Origin: Phoebastria nigripes
Lineage: Eukaryota; Chordata; Aves; Procellariiformes; Diomedeidae
DNA: 64,000 nucleotides
Assembly: GCA_035582835.1 (NCBI GenBank)
Contig: JAYKAV010002919.1
Location: forward strand, 124,001 to 188,000
Reading direction: 5' to 3'
Each line of letters opens with the position of its first letter. Position 1 is the first letter of the stretch. Below are positions 1 to 14,818 of this stretch, piece by piece. The notes under the pieces were generated by a model. The model was not told the DNA's origin. It saw only the letters and a program-made list of their open reading frames with translations, and made no database searches. Both the position numbers and the translations under genes were made by a program.

Positions 1-2569
1 CTGCAGACAGCAGAAATGGCAAAGCAATGAACATTTAAGAAAATGAATATATTTTTCACCTTTACAAACTAGCTTTTTTAGATACCTGACTATACTACCC
101 TTTGAGATACAACCTATTGTTTGTCAGTTCAAAGAAGAAAAAGGAGAANAAAAAAAAAAAAAAAGATACCCTCATACACCAGGTGTTTCAAAAACACAAC
201 AGGAAAATAAGGTTTACATCTAGTTTTCAGGTGCCTTATCTTGTTTTAAAACCCCTTAAGGCATTATCCCTCAATAATTTCTATAAATCTGCAGCAGAAG
301 GGTGTGCCATCAATGATGCCTCACTACCTCAACTGACCGCAGACTGGAGCATGGTGAGCAGGTGAGTACAACTCCTGATTTAGGCATCTCAGGGACATGC
401 CTAAATTGAGGGGGCTGAGTCCAGATTGCCATGTGCATCTATTCCAGGTCAACTTGCTGCTGCAGTCCCTGTGCTTTTTCAGGAGAAACTACTCCTGTGT
501 CAGTAGTCTTACATTAGGCAAAACGACCCATATTATTTTTTTCTAGTAAGAGAACTTTAACAAACCACAACTATCAGCTTGGTGTGTTTTGCAGGTAAAA
601 CTATTAATGGCTTCAAACTACTCCCACCCACTTGCAAAACACTGCTTCGCCTCCTTTCCTGACAAACTCTGTTCCTTGTACGTTCAACACAACAAACTGC
701 CTGGGTAGAAGTACGTCTGCAAAACTTAATCTCAAAGAGACATTTTGCTCTTACTACTGAAGTTAAAAAAAAAAAAAGTACAAAATAATATATTCTTGAA
801 AGGCATGTGCACGTGTCTTGATCACAGATCATTATTAACAAGAACAGTGAAAACACAGATTTCATATTTGTGGCTTTGTTCTTTAATAGGCCTCTTGTTC
901 CCACGACTACTTTAAAGAAAAATTAAGTTTTCCAAGGAAACATAAGTTGATCTTGTCATCTTTCATGACTAACAATTTGTGAACATGAAACAAAGAGAGA
1001 CTTTCAATTACTTCAAAAACAAAACTCATAGTGCAGAAGGTTTCGGAAAAGGAATGGCAATTAACCACCAAATAAGGTGACAAGAATCTTCTAGAAGCCT
1101 CATTTTCAATGCACTTTAAGAACAAGCTCAAAGTACAGGAAGTACTGAAAGCCAAAGCACAACAGCGACAGAAAGCAGCTTTATTTAGTTCAGTGGTATG
1201 ATAGATTGGGGGGAGGACTGCAGTTCATAAAGACATTCAGATTTATTTTCCTTAAAGAGTCTTGGATAGGATCTTCACCAATGCAATACACAGCAAATCT
1301 TCCCCAAGGGATGGGGGCAAACTTTCGCAGAGGAGACTGACACAGGGTATTGGCTTTCTTTTTTTATCTCTACAATTAGCAAAGCCACTAAAGGGAGCAT
1401 CAAAACTGGTTTTAGTGGTACTTGAATGGGGCTACCCACTGTAGCACAACTCCAGCACTGCTGCCACCCATGTGGGGTAGCATCCTCCTCGCCAACGGGC
1501 AACCACGTCACATCACTCCCACCACGCAAAGACAAGGTTTGTGGGACAGTCCCACCACTGCAGCACTTCACAGTATCTGCCAGAACACGTACTGACACTT
1601 CACCGACTGAACATGCTTAATGCGATATGATTGTCTTTGATCATGTTCATCTCCCTCAATTTTTTTTTCAAAATGCTCTCGGAGAGAAAAGGGAGCAGCA
1701 TGCTGATGCACGGATAAATGTTAATATTATATGCTTATTAGAATAATAGAATAATTTAGGCTGAAAGGGACCTCCAGAGATTTCTATTCCCACATTTCAA
1801 ATATGCTCTTCTATGAAGAGGATGGAGCCAGACTTTTCTCATTTCCTTTTAAGAATACACAAGGTTTTTTGTGGGGTTTTGTTTGTTTGTTTGTTTTAAC
1901 ATCAGTATTGAGTACANCACCTTCCTCTAACAGTTCATGTAATAAAAGGGAGTTTATGCTCCAGTATGTAAAAACAGATCTCTAGGAAAAAAGAGAAAGC
2001 ATTCTCTTGCATTTTAAGATCTTAATATGGGTTTTGAAATTAGGACTGGAATCTAAAAAGAAAGGTAAGGGAGATGGCCTCCAAAACTTTGCTGAAACTG
2101 TATGAAACAGGGCACCTAAGCTGTTCAGATTTTTCAAAAATCTTACCCCACAATAATAAACCTACTGAATTGGGTATCAAATTTTAAAATCAAAGAACTA
2201 AAAGCAATGAAGACCTGAACATACAGACCTTGCCATAGACAGTGATTATTGATCAACTAAAACAAATTAGCTCACCCATAAATAGTATTTCAATGCTTTA
2301 TAAAGGACAAAGCCATCTGAAACACCCAGCAAAGACTTATTTCTTTTGGCAGAAAATAATTCTCCTGAAGAACCAGCAGTACGAGTCTAACAAGATCCAT
2401 GAATCAAGGTAATTTCGTCTTCCCCGCTTCACTCCTGTGTGCCCAGTAGTCATATTGAAAAAGTTATTCAACATCAAGCTTATCGTTGGTAACTACCGCA
2501 CACAAGGTTCCATTTTGTTTTAATAAAAGAAAACAAAACAAAATATATGCTCCCGTTCTTGACTCTTAC
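1..2569 (-). other. MAP2K5: MAP2K5 intron 6 (partial), non-coding
   Basis: No exon for the expected next MEK5 segment (LKKSSAELKKIL...) could be seen. The stretch is AT-rich with a GC-richer patch at about 1260-1620 that has open frames on both strands but no recognisable protein. It carries a decayed CR1 end at about 1738-1800 and short A-runs near 150 and 765. Confidence 0.7.
1738..1800 (-). repeat. Decayed CR1 LINE 3' end fragment
   Basis: The plus strand reads gaataatagaataatt then ggctgaaagggacctccaga, a degenerate form of the CR1 3' end (catagaat repeats followed by ggttggaagggacct). The orientation implies a minus-strand element. It is short and eroded. Confidence 0.55.
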
Positions 2570-2637
2570 CTATTGCTTGGAAGGGAATCCGAGACTGCCG
2601 AACTGCTATTATTAGCAGACCCTGCTCGTGTATTTAC
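2570..2637 (-). CDS. MAP2K5: MAP2K5 coding exon 6
   Basis: 68 nt, acceptor cctgcag, donor gtaaga. It encodes [20 protein letters not shown] then SN and two bases of the next codon. This is the Ser-rich linker between the PB1 and kinase domains. The middle (SANNSSS) differs from the human PSQHSSP-type linker I remember, whereas both ends are alike. This is the last exon of the gene that I can place in the window. Confidence 0.92.
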
Positions 2638-5600
2638 CTGCAGGCAGGGAAAGAATCTTTATCAGTCGTTTGTGTTCAGAGGACACTATTCTAATTAACC
2701 TGTAATTTGCCACGAATTTCTCATTTCACTATGAAGGTTAATTAGCTTGTTGCTAGGCATGCCGATGGTTGAGGTCTTGCCTGTATGTAGGTTATCAGGC
2801 TATATAATTCATGGACTACAATATACTATCTTTACATCTTAAACGCTTAGTTAAATAATACAGAAAAAGAGATGATATGTCCACCATTTATTCTCATTTT
2901 AAAAACTAAACAATCATTTAATATATTCGTAGTCTTCTGCATTTCAAAATGCGTATGATTACAGAAGCAATAAGCATACCTGAATGAATCAAACAACCTA
3001 AAAGAATTTCATTGCTGTGCCTTCCACACTTAGATAAATTACTGAAATCAAATGAATATGGTGGGGTTTTTTAAACTCTTTGAAGTAGTAGCAGACATTA
3101 GTTGATAAACTGAATATTAAAATTTAGGAACCTTATTAACATAGGTTAAAAACAAAAAGAAAGGCAATTCCATTTTTAATAGAACTGTATATATAGATAT
3201 CGCAGCCAACACCCAGCACATGAATCCTTCTCCCACCCCCACAAAAAAAAAAAAAAAAAAATCTGCTTGTCAGAGCTCAAGAAAGTGCAGTTTTATTTGA
3301 CATTTCAATAAGTGGAACACAGCATTACAAATCCATCTAACTTTACTGAAACAATTATTGAAATTCGTACCTTCAGGCCATGTATGTTCCGTTTCCCAGG
3401 AGGCTTGCAGGCTGAAACAGTAATTGACTAAATTGTAGAACACATCAGGGCCATTTACAAATTTGCTCAAAATGAATCTTTTAAAAAGAAATGAGGGTGA
3501 CACCAAAATTAGCAGAGAGAAATGATTGAAAAGTGCCTCACAAGACCCAGAGTGGGAATTATGAACCAGGATTTTTAACTTGCAGGAGTGAGCATTTATA
3601 AATGCTAAGAGCTTTCTGACACCATGTAATATAAATTCTAATTTCTGCTTAAAACACATCAAAATCAAGAGAACTGTTGGCTTAAATTATCAGATTCTTT
3701 TTGTAATTCAAATTAAAATCAATATCTTATGTCACTATATTTCACGTGCTGTATTTTTTCTGGCATTTAACAGAAATATTTGCAAGATGTATTTTAAAGG
3801 AATCAGCTGCCACACATCATGAATTAGTCATATTGTCAAATGTAGACAGTTTGTTTTAAATGCGGAAAAAACATGTCAGGGGCAACAGCAGTGAGTCTCA
3901 AGAAACCCAATACTGGATAAATGCAATACAAAATGCCACATTTTGGACACAGATGTACAAATGTGGCATCTTATTATGATGTCTAGGTTTACAGAGGGAC
4001 ATGCTGCTTGAAGAGAAAGTATTTTCCTAAAGTCTCTTGAACTATATATTGCCTTGTTCTTCCATTCGGTGGATGTGCTTTTGTCAAACGTTAAAGCCAC
4101 AAAGGCTTCTAGCTACATGTTACAGACAGTTCCCATTTTAAAACTACAGTGCCCTACAAATTGTATGTTAAAGGGCCTGTCACTTTTGATTGATTGTCTG
4201 AGGAGGGATGAATTTGATTTTTCTCTTTCTCCGATGCACATGCACTTCACTTCCATTTTTGACAGCAGGAAACAGAACTATTTATTAGTCAGAAGGACAC
4301 AGATGATAGTTATTAAACACATCAGTTAGGGCCAGGCCATGTGCCTTTAAATGACATTAGAATGTGCATCTTAAAGAAGAAAAATATTATGATACTGTGG
4401 GCATTAAAAAAAAAAAAAACAAAAAACAAAAAACAAACCACAAAAAAACCAAACAACCAACAGAAAACAATAAACTATTCTAAAATACATACAATCGTAT
4501 TATATTTTTTCTAATAGATTAAAATCAACATTTTGAACAAGATATTAAAATAATAGTACTTTTTATTATATATATTTGAATGGTATATTCACCTTGCATT
4601 CCACAGATGGGACATATATGTAACAGACAGGATATGTGTGTGTGTGTGTGTGTGTGTGTATGCACACACTCTTGTTTATGTATATGCATCCAGAGGTTTA
4701 TTTTCAGTATAAAAAAAGAACTCTGACTCTTACTACCTAGACAGCAACAATACTTTTTTTTTTTTTAAATAGACAAAATACCATTTTTTCCCCTTTGAAC
4801 TATCAAATGACCACAGCACAGCCAAGGTAACACAGGATGGCACACAGACATTTACTACTGGCAAGCTTTATGGAAGACACAAGTTTTCGGAAGCTGACTG
4901 GAGACAGCAACTGGGAGGCTTCCTCAGAAGTAAGAGAGGCAGAAATGGAAAAGGACTCAAAGGAAGATTGGGCTTGCAAAGGAAGCTCTTAAAAAAGGAG
5001 AACCTTAAATTACAGGCAGAAAAGCTGCACGTTACTGATGGGGCTTTAACCTGCAGTACGTAGAGAGACACGGCCAAAAGGGCATGAAAGAAAAGCGCTT
5101 GTGCTAATAAAATTTGGGATGTTCATTAGAGAGGCAGGACTAGAACTTTAAATGCCAGAAGACAGAAAAAAGATGCAGGAAAGTGCATTTTGTTCGATAT
5201 TGCAGAAAAGCAGCAGCAGAACTTAGAGGCAGTCTGGGTATGGAGGGAGCGCAGGGTAGCTTTAAAGCTCTAACCTAGAAAGAATAGACATTTTAAGATG
5301 GTGATTTGGAAAGATGAAACAGCAACTCAGCTCTGAAGCAATTCAGAGTAAGGGGCAAGCCACCTATGAGGAAATACCCAGCAGACACGTGCGCAGTTGA
5401 GCCAATGATGAAAATATGGAGATAATACATGGGGATCATATCCTCAGCAGCACGGAGATGAATTCTGAATCTGTATAGTCAAAGAAGATTATCCTTGGAT
5501 GTAAAGGAAATAGAAAAAGGAGAAAGCAGCAGGAGGAGGAATCTACTTGGCTGGTTCTTCAGGAATGACCCAAAAGGAGACTCTAAAAGGTTAAGCTTGA

Positions 5601-8600
5601 TTTGTAACCTCAAAATGTCCCTTTAAACACTCAGGCATGCCAGCTATTGAGCACCTCCTGCCACAACTTCCTCGAANCGTTTACTTAAGGGTTAATATAT
5701 CTAATTGCCTTGTATTTCCAAGAAGGGTTTCCCACTTGTTAGGATCATCCACTATATCAGTTTCTCCAAGCCACATAAAAGCCTGGCATTTTATTTCTTT
5801 CAAGTGGTGGTCAGTGTTTTTAGACAGAGTGTATGTCAGTAATTAAATGGCCTTCTACAGAAAGAGGTTCAGGAGAAAGGCTGAGACCCTCGCATCTCAG
5901 CCTGGGAAGAGGCAAGGGGGCAGAACGCAGCTTCCCCCTTCACAGCTGTCCTTGCGTTCTCGTGACACGACTGCATCTCGAGTGCTGATTACTCTGGAGT
6001 CCTGCAGCTCAAATATCTGGGAGTCCCCCCTCTCAATCAGATCCTGCTAGCCTGAGCCATTAAAAAAAAAAAAAAAAAAAAAAATCTCCGTATTCCCCTT
6101 GAATTCAAGTCTCTGTTCCATAGGAGCGTACTAAACTACCAGGAAACCCTGCCTCCTTTTGAGACCTTATTAGCATGTGTTTGAGAAGACTGTTGGTTAA
6201 TTGCCCAATTCAAACTTCAGAGAGTTGTAAGTAATGGAAGTCTAGAATGTTTAATTGGGAAACTCATAGTATGATTATTTGTATAATATCAGTTAAGTGA
6301 GAAGAGTTTAATTTTTAATTATTTCAATTAATTTATTGCTGGGAGATTTACTTGGAGAATTTAAACCTTATCTGTTTCATCAATTAAGAATCAGAGATTC
6401 AAAGACTGGATAGTGAGAGCATCTGAATGAATCAGCGGAATTATGTAATGTATTAAGTCTTTTTTTAACCGTTATTTGAGTTCAGAGAGCGCGGTGCATT
6501 CCCAAAAACCTAACTAGCTGCCTACGGATTTTTGTTCAGGATGTAGATGACCTATTTTTTAAATTGCCTCAGCCCACATAACTGATTACATCTTTCCCTG
6601 TTCAGGAGAACTATTCAAGTACTAGTGATCATTTTGATACCACTAAGTGCCCAAATCTCAAATAAAATATGTCACGCATAGAGCTTCTGTGACAGACATG
6701 TTCCCATTTTCAAAATGAACAATGACAGTCGCATTCCCCAAGTCTGTTAGACTGATTAAGGATATTAAAAGATCTTAACAAAACCCAATTTTCGTAAGTA
6801 CCCAAAACTTAAGTTATTCATCTGCTTTGGTTTGAATACATGCAGAACCATCACCAATGAGTTTTTTAAATGTACATAAATATGTACTATGCAAACTGAA
6901 TCTTGTTAGTCTAATTTACTCCAGTAAATTAGCTATTTTATATGCAATAAATGTAGTTTTTCACTACACTCCCCACAATAATGAATTCTTCTATCCAAAT
7001 TAAGAGGTAAACATCATGTTATATGCATTTAAACCTCCCGAAAACATAACTGTTGATGAAACAGTTTACTGATATCATCATTGTTGATTAGAATTTGTTA
7101 AGCATTACCTCTTGGATATATCTGTAGAGGCTCTATTAACTGTCCATTTACTTGCTGTTCCATTACAGTGGAGTAATACTGCGAAGAGATTAAAGAAAGA
7201 GATTACTCAGTAACGTATGAATAGTAGTAAGAGCACTTATGGATTGTTTAATTCAATGTATGGGGTTTTTTTAATTGCCATAGTACATATCAGCCTTTAG
7301 AATGCTTTCTTACCATTTGCAATGTTCACACAATAAGGTGGCACAGAGGACCATAAGCAAGGGGCTGTGATGCCCAGCACAGTACTGAATCCAGCACAGG
7401 GATCTGTTCCTGGCTCAGCTAAGCAAGTTTCAGGCCCACCTGAAACCTGGGAACGCTTCAGAAGAGTGAGCAAATGAAACATTTACAGCAAACGCAGCAG
7501 TTGCCACACCTGGAGAAGCCAGGAAAACCAGTCAAATGTGGAAACAAAGAAACGCTGTAAATGTAGTCAAAAACTGTGCAATTAGGAAAACTCCAAGGGA
7601 GAAAAGAATCTGGAAACTATCCAAGAATTTGCAGTGATGAAGCACAGTCAGGGCAGTTGGGGCCACATCCCACATAAGCGGAGATGTCGTGCATTCCCTT
7701 AGCGTACAAATTTAATGCACAGTAGGGTATGCAAAACAGCNTTACTAGGAAGCCACTGCAGACATCCTGAGACCTTGGGCTCTACAGGGACTGCTAGGAG
7801 AGATCGGCAGGGGGAAGTTTATGGATAAAGAAAGGCTAAGAATGGACAAAAAGGGACGCAAAAGTATCTGAGAACGTCAAGACCCAGAAAGACAGAAAAT
7901 ATCTGATGTGGTATGAGAAAGCCTGAGAAGTGGCATGAGGATGAAGAGTGGCATCAAATGAAGAAATAAACACTTGGATTAAATAAATCAAAATCTTTAT
8001 TAGCCTTTCATAATTGACCCTCACTCCTGAGAAGGGGTGAACACTCACCAGTAACATTACGACCAGACAATCCTGGGGCAGGAGACAGACCTTGCTACGA
8101 GTTTACTGCCTATAACCCACACATCTCTCATCACGATGTGTTAAATATTGAAAGCACATCACAAAGCACGTTTCTCTTGCAATCGCCGAACATCTTTGAA
8201 GCAAACATGCTGGCTGTTGGCCAGATCTTCATGGCATAAATCAGTGTAGCTCCACTGACTTTCATGCTAATTCTCACCAGCCGAGTGTGGTCTAAGACTT
8301 CAGCATGTCACTGTTACCAGTGTTTTGTGATACTATTACTCAAACTGGCAAGAATGGATGTCAACAAGAAAAAAAATTCTAAGTCTCTATGGAATCAAAC
8401 ACATGTATTTCACTCACACCAATGGTTTCCCATAACGCAAGCATTTTTTACTCATGCAACTTAAAAAAGACAAAAGTTTATTAACTACCTAATGTTACAA
8501 AACATTTTTCTTTCCTCTTACAATGGGATTAAACATGTGAACTATAGTAAGCAAATGTTAGATGGACACCAAAGTCAATTTATGTGCAGAAGTTTTTTCA

Positions 8601-11600
8601 GTGCTTCTGTTTTTCACATTCATGTCAAGAAACAGGAAGAAATTTCCTTTTTGTGAAAAAACTGTTATGAAGAAAATTGCTGAGGGTTTAAGGATCCATC
8701 CAGCCCCACCTCCTGTGCGTACATCTAGCACGATGCCTGCTGCTAAAAGCATTTCCCTCATTAAAATCTCACCACAAGATTTTTGAGCGGGGCATCTCAT
8801 TCATATTAGTGCACAAACATATAAATCCACATCTTAAATATCCACATGACACATGCTTTCGCTGTGCTTACACAGAGCAAAGGTATTCATTACAAAAGCC
8901 CACTCTTTTGAAATGATCAAGAGGTTTTTCAGGAGTCAGGACTACCCCATAGACTTATTTTGTATCAGGGGGGTCATGAATAACATGCCAAATCCTCCCC
9001 CACGTTCCCATATCCCTTCATAAAAATGTGTCACCAGTACCTAATAGTTACGGAGCTGTGAAAGAATCTCCTGCTCCACTGGGGGCCAAAATTGCTTAAG
9101 AAAAACAAACTTTTTTATTACCATTTTACTAGTGGCATTCTATGACCCNAAGACAGACATACACACAGTATAAACATATATTACATACTCTCCAGAATAA
9201 TAAACTAAAATAAACATACATGAGACTGTTTCCTATTAAAAAAAAAAAATAGAGGGGGAGAGAGAGAGAAAAAAACATGGCCCTCTCCATTACTCAAACA
9301 GTGATGACAAGTAAATGAAATATCAATCATGTAAGCTGTCAACCTTTTGGGACAGCAATAACTGTTAACAAGTAGTCTGGAAAAATTGTCTGAAAATGAC
9401 TTGTCCTCCACACATGAGCATTTGAGGTTTCCATGGAAAATTAAGATGCCAGTGGCTATTTGGAACATTGTTCAGGTATTCTTTTTAATGGAAAATTTGC
9501 CAGTTATTGATCCAGAGCATGTACCCCTTGCTTTCAGAAAGCTGCAAGCAACTTTCCAATCAGTGGCTGTCAAAAAAATTACTGCCTTTTTATACTGATA
9601 CAAGACAACAGCTAAAGTGCAACTCCACTGCTACTCAATGTCTGTCTTTAATTAACCGCAATGCACAACAGAAAAATAATTTTATTTACCATTCCACCAT
9701 ATTTGCATAGGCATAATACAAAGTATTTCTGCATACTCTAAAATAATTCCAGAACTGCCTGAAATAACTTACTGTCAAGTTCAGAAACCAAAGAACCTAA
9801 AGATAAGAGGTCATGCATGATTCAAAACATCTTCCCCAATTATAGTGTCACACCTGCACAAAAGAGATCTGTGTTCTCAGGGAATTATTTTTTTGTTCTT
9901 AAACTGAAAGAAANCCCTTCACTTTCATTTTGGAGAATACTAGCAGAACTGGAGGCAAACTGCACCATGTCAAAATTCCTAGAAATATTTTAGCAGCTGT
10001 TCAACCCTCCAAATATTTGTTGCAGGCCTCAAAATACTCAAAAATGAGTATTTTTCTTCCCCAGTATATTCTTCAAGATTACAGTAAATTCATTCCTTTT
10101 CTTGCAGGCTAAGAACATTTGTTTTCTTATAAACATATCCCAAAATGACACCTATAGGATGTTAGAAAGTTAAACCATCAATGCAACACTCAAATAGAAA
10201 ACTAGTTTAAAACTGAAGGGAAAATTTTCAGAGAAGAAAAGCTGCTGAAGCGGAAAGAAGTCATTTACAGACATCCCATAATTTTTAAGGGAAAGCAGAG
10301 AGCTGAGCAATCATAACTCTAATGTACTGAAACTTTAACAGTAAGCTTGGAAGCATAGCAAAAAGATGACCTTACAAAGGCTTGATTAATCTTAAGACTG
10401 TGCCAGGAAAATTCAAGTTTTCCAGTTTAACAGCAAAAATGGCAGACATTTTATAAGGAAAAATCGAGAAACACAAGGAATTCCAGTGGGGAAGCATCAC
10501 CAGTGATTTAGTTGTATGAAACAAAACAAAAAAACCCGCTCAAACAAGCACAAAACCCCCTTGACTGCAGCGAGATTTTTCTTCCTTTCTTTCACACGAC
10601 TGTCTTACGCTCTTTAATACCACACTTGTAATACAATGGTTGCACCTCCTCTGGAAAGAAAACTGCACATGAGAGGGGCTTATTTAATAAATCCCTTGAG
10701 TTTCACAGAGATCAATCACCAGCATCTGGAACCTNCACTTCTTTCACCCCAGGATTCAGTCATAGGCAATGACTGAAGTCTCTTTGAGCCAGGGCCTGCT
10801 AACAGATTTCCAGTCAATGAACATCCACCCCAGCCTTTGCAAGGCAAGAAATAGTACAATCTCTGCAGATATCAAAAGGATCAGAATTTCACTGATGAGT
10901 AAGCCTTCCTGGAGCCTAGAAAACATGAGCCCCTTCATAGGAAACATCGATTTGATGTATTTACGTGCTAAGTTCACAACAACAAAACTACATTGTTTTG
11001 CCAAACACCAGAGAATATGNGCCCAAGAAGGATCCATTAAGCAGAGACTCAGGCAAGATGTAGGTGATCCAAGCATGTCCCTGCTCTGCTTCCTCTGCAA
11101 CAGGGAACTCATGAGGAGGACTAAACCGAACCAAGTCATTCAGTCGCACCAAAGCCACCTACGAATGGTACTAAACAGGGCTTGTTTCCGATACGTTCCA
11201 AGTTAAGGTCATTAATATAGCGAGAAGGCACCTTCCAAGGAACTCACAGTCCGTTTGGCTTAGAGAGAAAATACCCATTTGTTATGTTCTTGCTTATCAA
11301 TTTCATTTGAAGGAAATGTTAAATGATTTTTTTCCCTTACATCTACAACATGAAAGACACACTGAAGCTATATTCAAATTATTTTGTTTCAATAAGTAAC
11401 TGCACACTTTATTTCTGTAGACAGATTTTATATTTATAGGTACCTAGATAGAGATTTTACACACATCTATGTATATAAAGGCACACACAGACACACATAT
11501 ATCTCATATTAAAAAACAGAAAATATGTCTTTAAATCCTCTATGAATATTGAGCCTGCAGCTACAATGAAACTCTTCTGTTAGGANGGGTGAAACAGTCT

Positions 11601-14600
11601 CCAGATGAAAGTAGATTTTGAAAAATTTTTAGAGCCCAGGGGTTCATTTTTAATGAGCCGTTACTTTAAGTACTGCATAAAAAATACAAGAAATTGATAG
11701 TCCATTTAGCCTGCACTATACCTAATGCAAAAGTCATTAAGATGCATTATTCTTAATGTTTATGATATGATCAGTAAGTGTACAAGTCTCTTTTTTAAAA
11801 AGTCAAGCACGCCCATATATCTTATGTGATATAGTTTTTAAACACCTACACTTAATACAGGAACATTGTACTGTGAACTTAATACAGGAATATTGTACTG
11901 TGAACACTGCAGCTTACGTTAACACTTTGATACAAGCAAAAATACACAAAGAGAAACTGATAAACATGGAAAATATCAGCATTTGTTATACTATACCTAC
12001 ATAGGATAGCATGGCTTTCATTTCTTCATCGCTTCTAACAGTAATCCGATCACCGTCCTCATCTTCATCTAACAAAGAAATGTATTACATTCATGAACAA
12101 TGGAAGAAGGATATTTACAATTTTAGTATGTAAGGTTTTTACCAGGACTTTTAGAAGCAAATAAAAATAGGAAGAATGTATAAACCAACTACACAGGTAA
12201 CCAGATACTCTGAAATAATAATGTATAATGACTCCAAACATTAATTAACAAAGACTACAGTTACATCTAAAAAGGGGATGTGAACAAAGTGCTCAAAACT
12301 TTGCTCTCAACAGTTCTTTTACTGCCAGAACCTCTCCAGAAGCCGAGCACCTTACACACGCTGTAATACCCCTTGCTGAAACCCATCAAGTTATTCTTTT
12401 GACACAGCAAACAGAAAGTAAAGTTTTTGAGTGTGCTTCGATCCTCCCAGATGGAGTTAAGTTTTGGCAGTTTCTTTCATCAGAATTACTAGAAATTAAA
12501 ATAAAAAAAATTAATTGTTTTTCTCCCACTAAAACCTTCTGATCTTACTGTCAACCCTACCTCACCTCACCTGCCCTACGTCAAGTTCCTCCCAGCCCTC
12601 TGCCCCCATCCCTGTTACAAGTGCACGGGCATCTCTGCTTCTTCATGACACAACAATGCCGACTTAAAAACTGTAACTTACACGTGGACACAAATCCGCA
12701 ATGCTTATATAGAGAGATTTAGATGAAGACAGAAGTTTGTGAACAAGCAAAACCAGTCTGTGTTTTTGTTCATAGTGCAACTGTGGGTGAAGAGGAGGCA
12801 GGAGGCATGGGCAGCATTACTAGGCAATCATGGTTTCGTGGTGACGGCTCAGGCACAGCCACAAACGCACAGACAAGGCGCTTCTGGCATAAGGAAAGAG
12901 GCTGCTGTAGAAACAGAACCAGAGGAAAGGGAGCAAGATTCGGAAAGGCTCCAGCAGAGCAAGGCATTCAGAAAGAATTATTAATATGAAGATCTGAAGG
13001 AGGAATAGACTTTCCAAAGACATATGGCGGGATTCAGCAGGTGCAGATTTACCAGGGGGCTCAATCCCCAGCTGGTGCAACAACACGCTCCAATGTCACA
13101 AGCCGCAGTTGCTGAGACACCCCGTGCAGTTCCTTCACTCTGACGTCCTCCTCTCCTGCCCCGGTCCTCGTGAAAAGCTCATACACTGTCACCGATGGGA
13201 AAGCTGCACCAGTCGCCAGACGAACGGAACAGACCCCTCCCCTCCAAATCAGTTACAAAATGTTAATTTCTTTTTATTGCTCTAGCTTTGGGGGAGAAGG
13301 GAGGGGTTAATGATCTGTCTCCAATTTTTGCCTGCTGCAATTTAAATATCTTCCTTAGATGCTTATAAAAAAAAAAAACAACCCAACAAAAAAAACCACA
13401 AAGCACATTGGTGTATACCCCAGTTTTACATTTGTTTTTTCCCTTTGGAGAAGGAGCTCTTTGACAATAAAACAATAACAGAACATCCAACTGATACCAA
13501 AGAATGGCTGACAAATTCACACGCCTTTTTGGCCAGAAAACATCTATTGTGGGGAATCTCAAACACACAGGCCCATTTGAGTTGGGATATTTAAAAGGCC
13601 TGAGACACCCACCTCTTCCTGAAAGCTGATGGGGCTCAGTGTGTCAGGACACGTCCACACACACGAGGACGGATAGACCAGAACAATTCTGCCCGTGCTC
13701 CAAGTTGCAAGCAAGCTGGTCAGAAAGCCGTATGCTTACAAAAGAAAAGCACTCTGCCCAAGCTAACGTGCACCGGGAAATCAAGGAGCAACATACACAC
13801 CGTATTTCAAATGCCTGTTAAATACCAAAGGGTGAGGACATGGAGATGAGTGAGCGCATTTATATAGCTTCGGGATCGGAGCAGGTTTGTTCCTGACCAG
13901 CTCAGGATGCAAGCAGAGGCTGGAGCAGTCTGTCTGTCTGTCCGCATCTCTGTAGATGTGCTCTAACTGATGCACGTGCTCTCTGCAATCACAGCCCCTG
14001 CGTATTACATCAGCATTAAAAAGTGCCATTATGTCCCTGGCTGAAAACTCACTCTTGCTCCTAGTTATGCACAAGAATCTGGGAAGAGATCTGAGTCAAT
14101 AAATTAAAATTACCCCAGAAAAGGAGTTTGTTCATTTTGCCTCTGAAAACCTTGCAGGTAATTCTGAGGCTATAACGAAAAAAGCCAAACAATGCAGAAG
14201 AGAGAGCAAAAAAACAAGAGAGAAATAACAAGGAAAAAAAAGTAACATAAAAACCTTAGAATTACACTTTAAAAATGTACCAGAAGAGAGCTATGGGACA
14301 CTGGAAACATGGAAGCTGGAAGAGGAACAAGATAGCACAGCGATGTCCTACAAGAGCCTTGTCTCATGGAAATTTAACTGGTGAACTGCCAGATTGCTAA
14401 AACTACTTGCTAGGGTTACCAGCTTGCAGCGAGTCATGAATGATGAAAAGATTAAGAAGAGTTAGTGAGTTGAAACTGAATGCTTCCTTGCCTGGAAACA
14501 TTTTAGGCAAAAAGGAGGAGGAGTTGTAAAACTGCTACCTGGCCAAAACCCAAGTCCCAGTTGCAGTGTGTAACGGAGTAAGAAAGGCTGAAGAAGCAGC

Positions 14601-14787
14601 TGTTGGAATAGTGAACACAACGAACGCCATGCATCAACAAGAAGGGATCAGAGTAAAATGCAGAAGAGGGGAAACATACGACAGAGAGAGACAAATATAC
14701 GGAGATAAAAGCTGTTAAACAAGCCTGGCTTGAGAACAAACTGAGCTGGGACCACCAAAAATGAAGGGGGGGGGGGGGGGAGAAGAG

Positions 14788-14818
<31 letters not shown>

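Larger units (their letters stand above)
3412..7108 (-). other. MAP2K5: MAP2K5 intron 4
   Basis: Non-coding. It holds an A-rich tract (4406-4455), a GT microsatellite (4635-4659), an A-run (6062-6084) and an AT-rich block at 6190-6400 dense in TTAATT words. Between 4860 and 5560 the plus strand is purine-rich without recognisable coding content. Confidence 0.85.
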
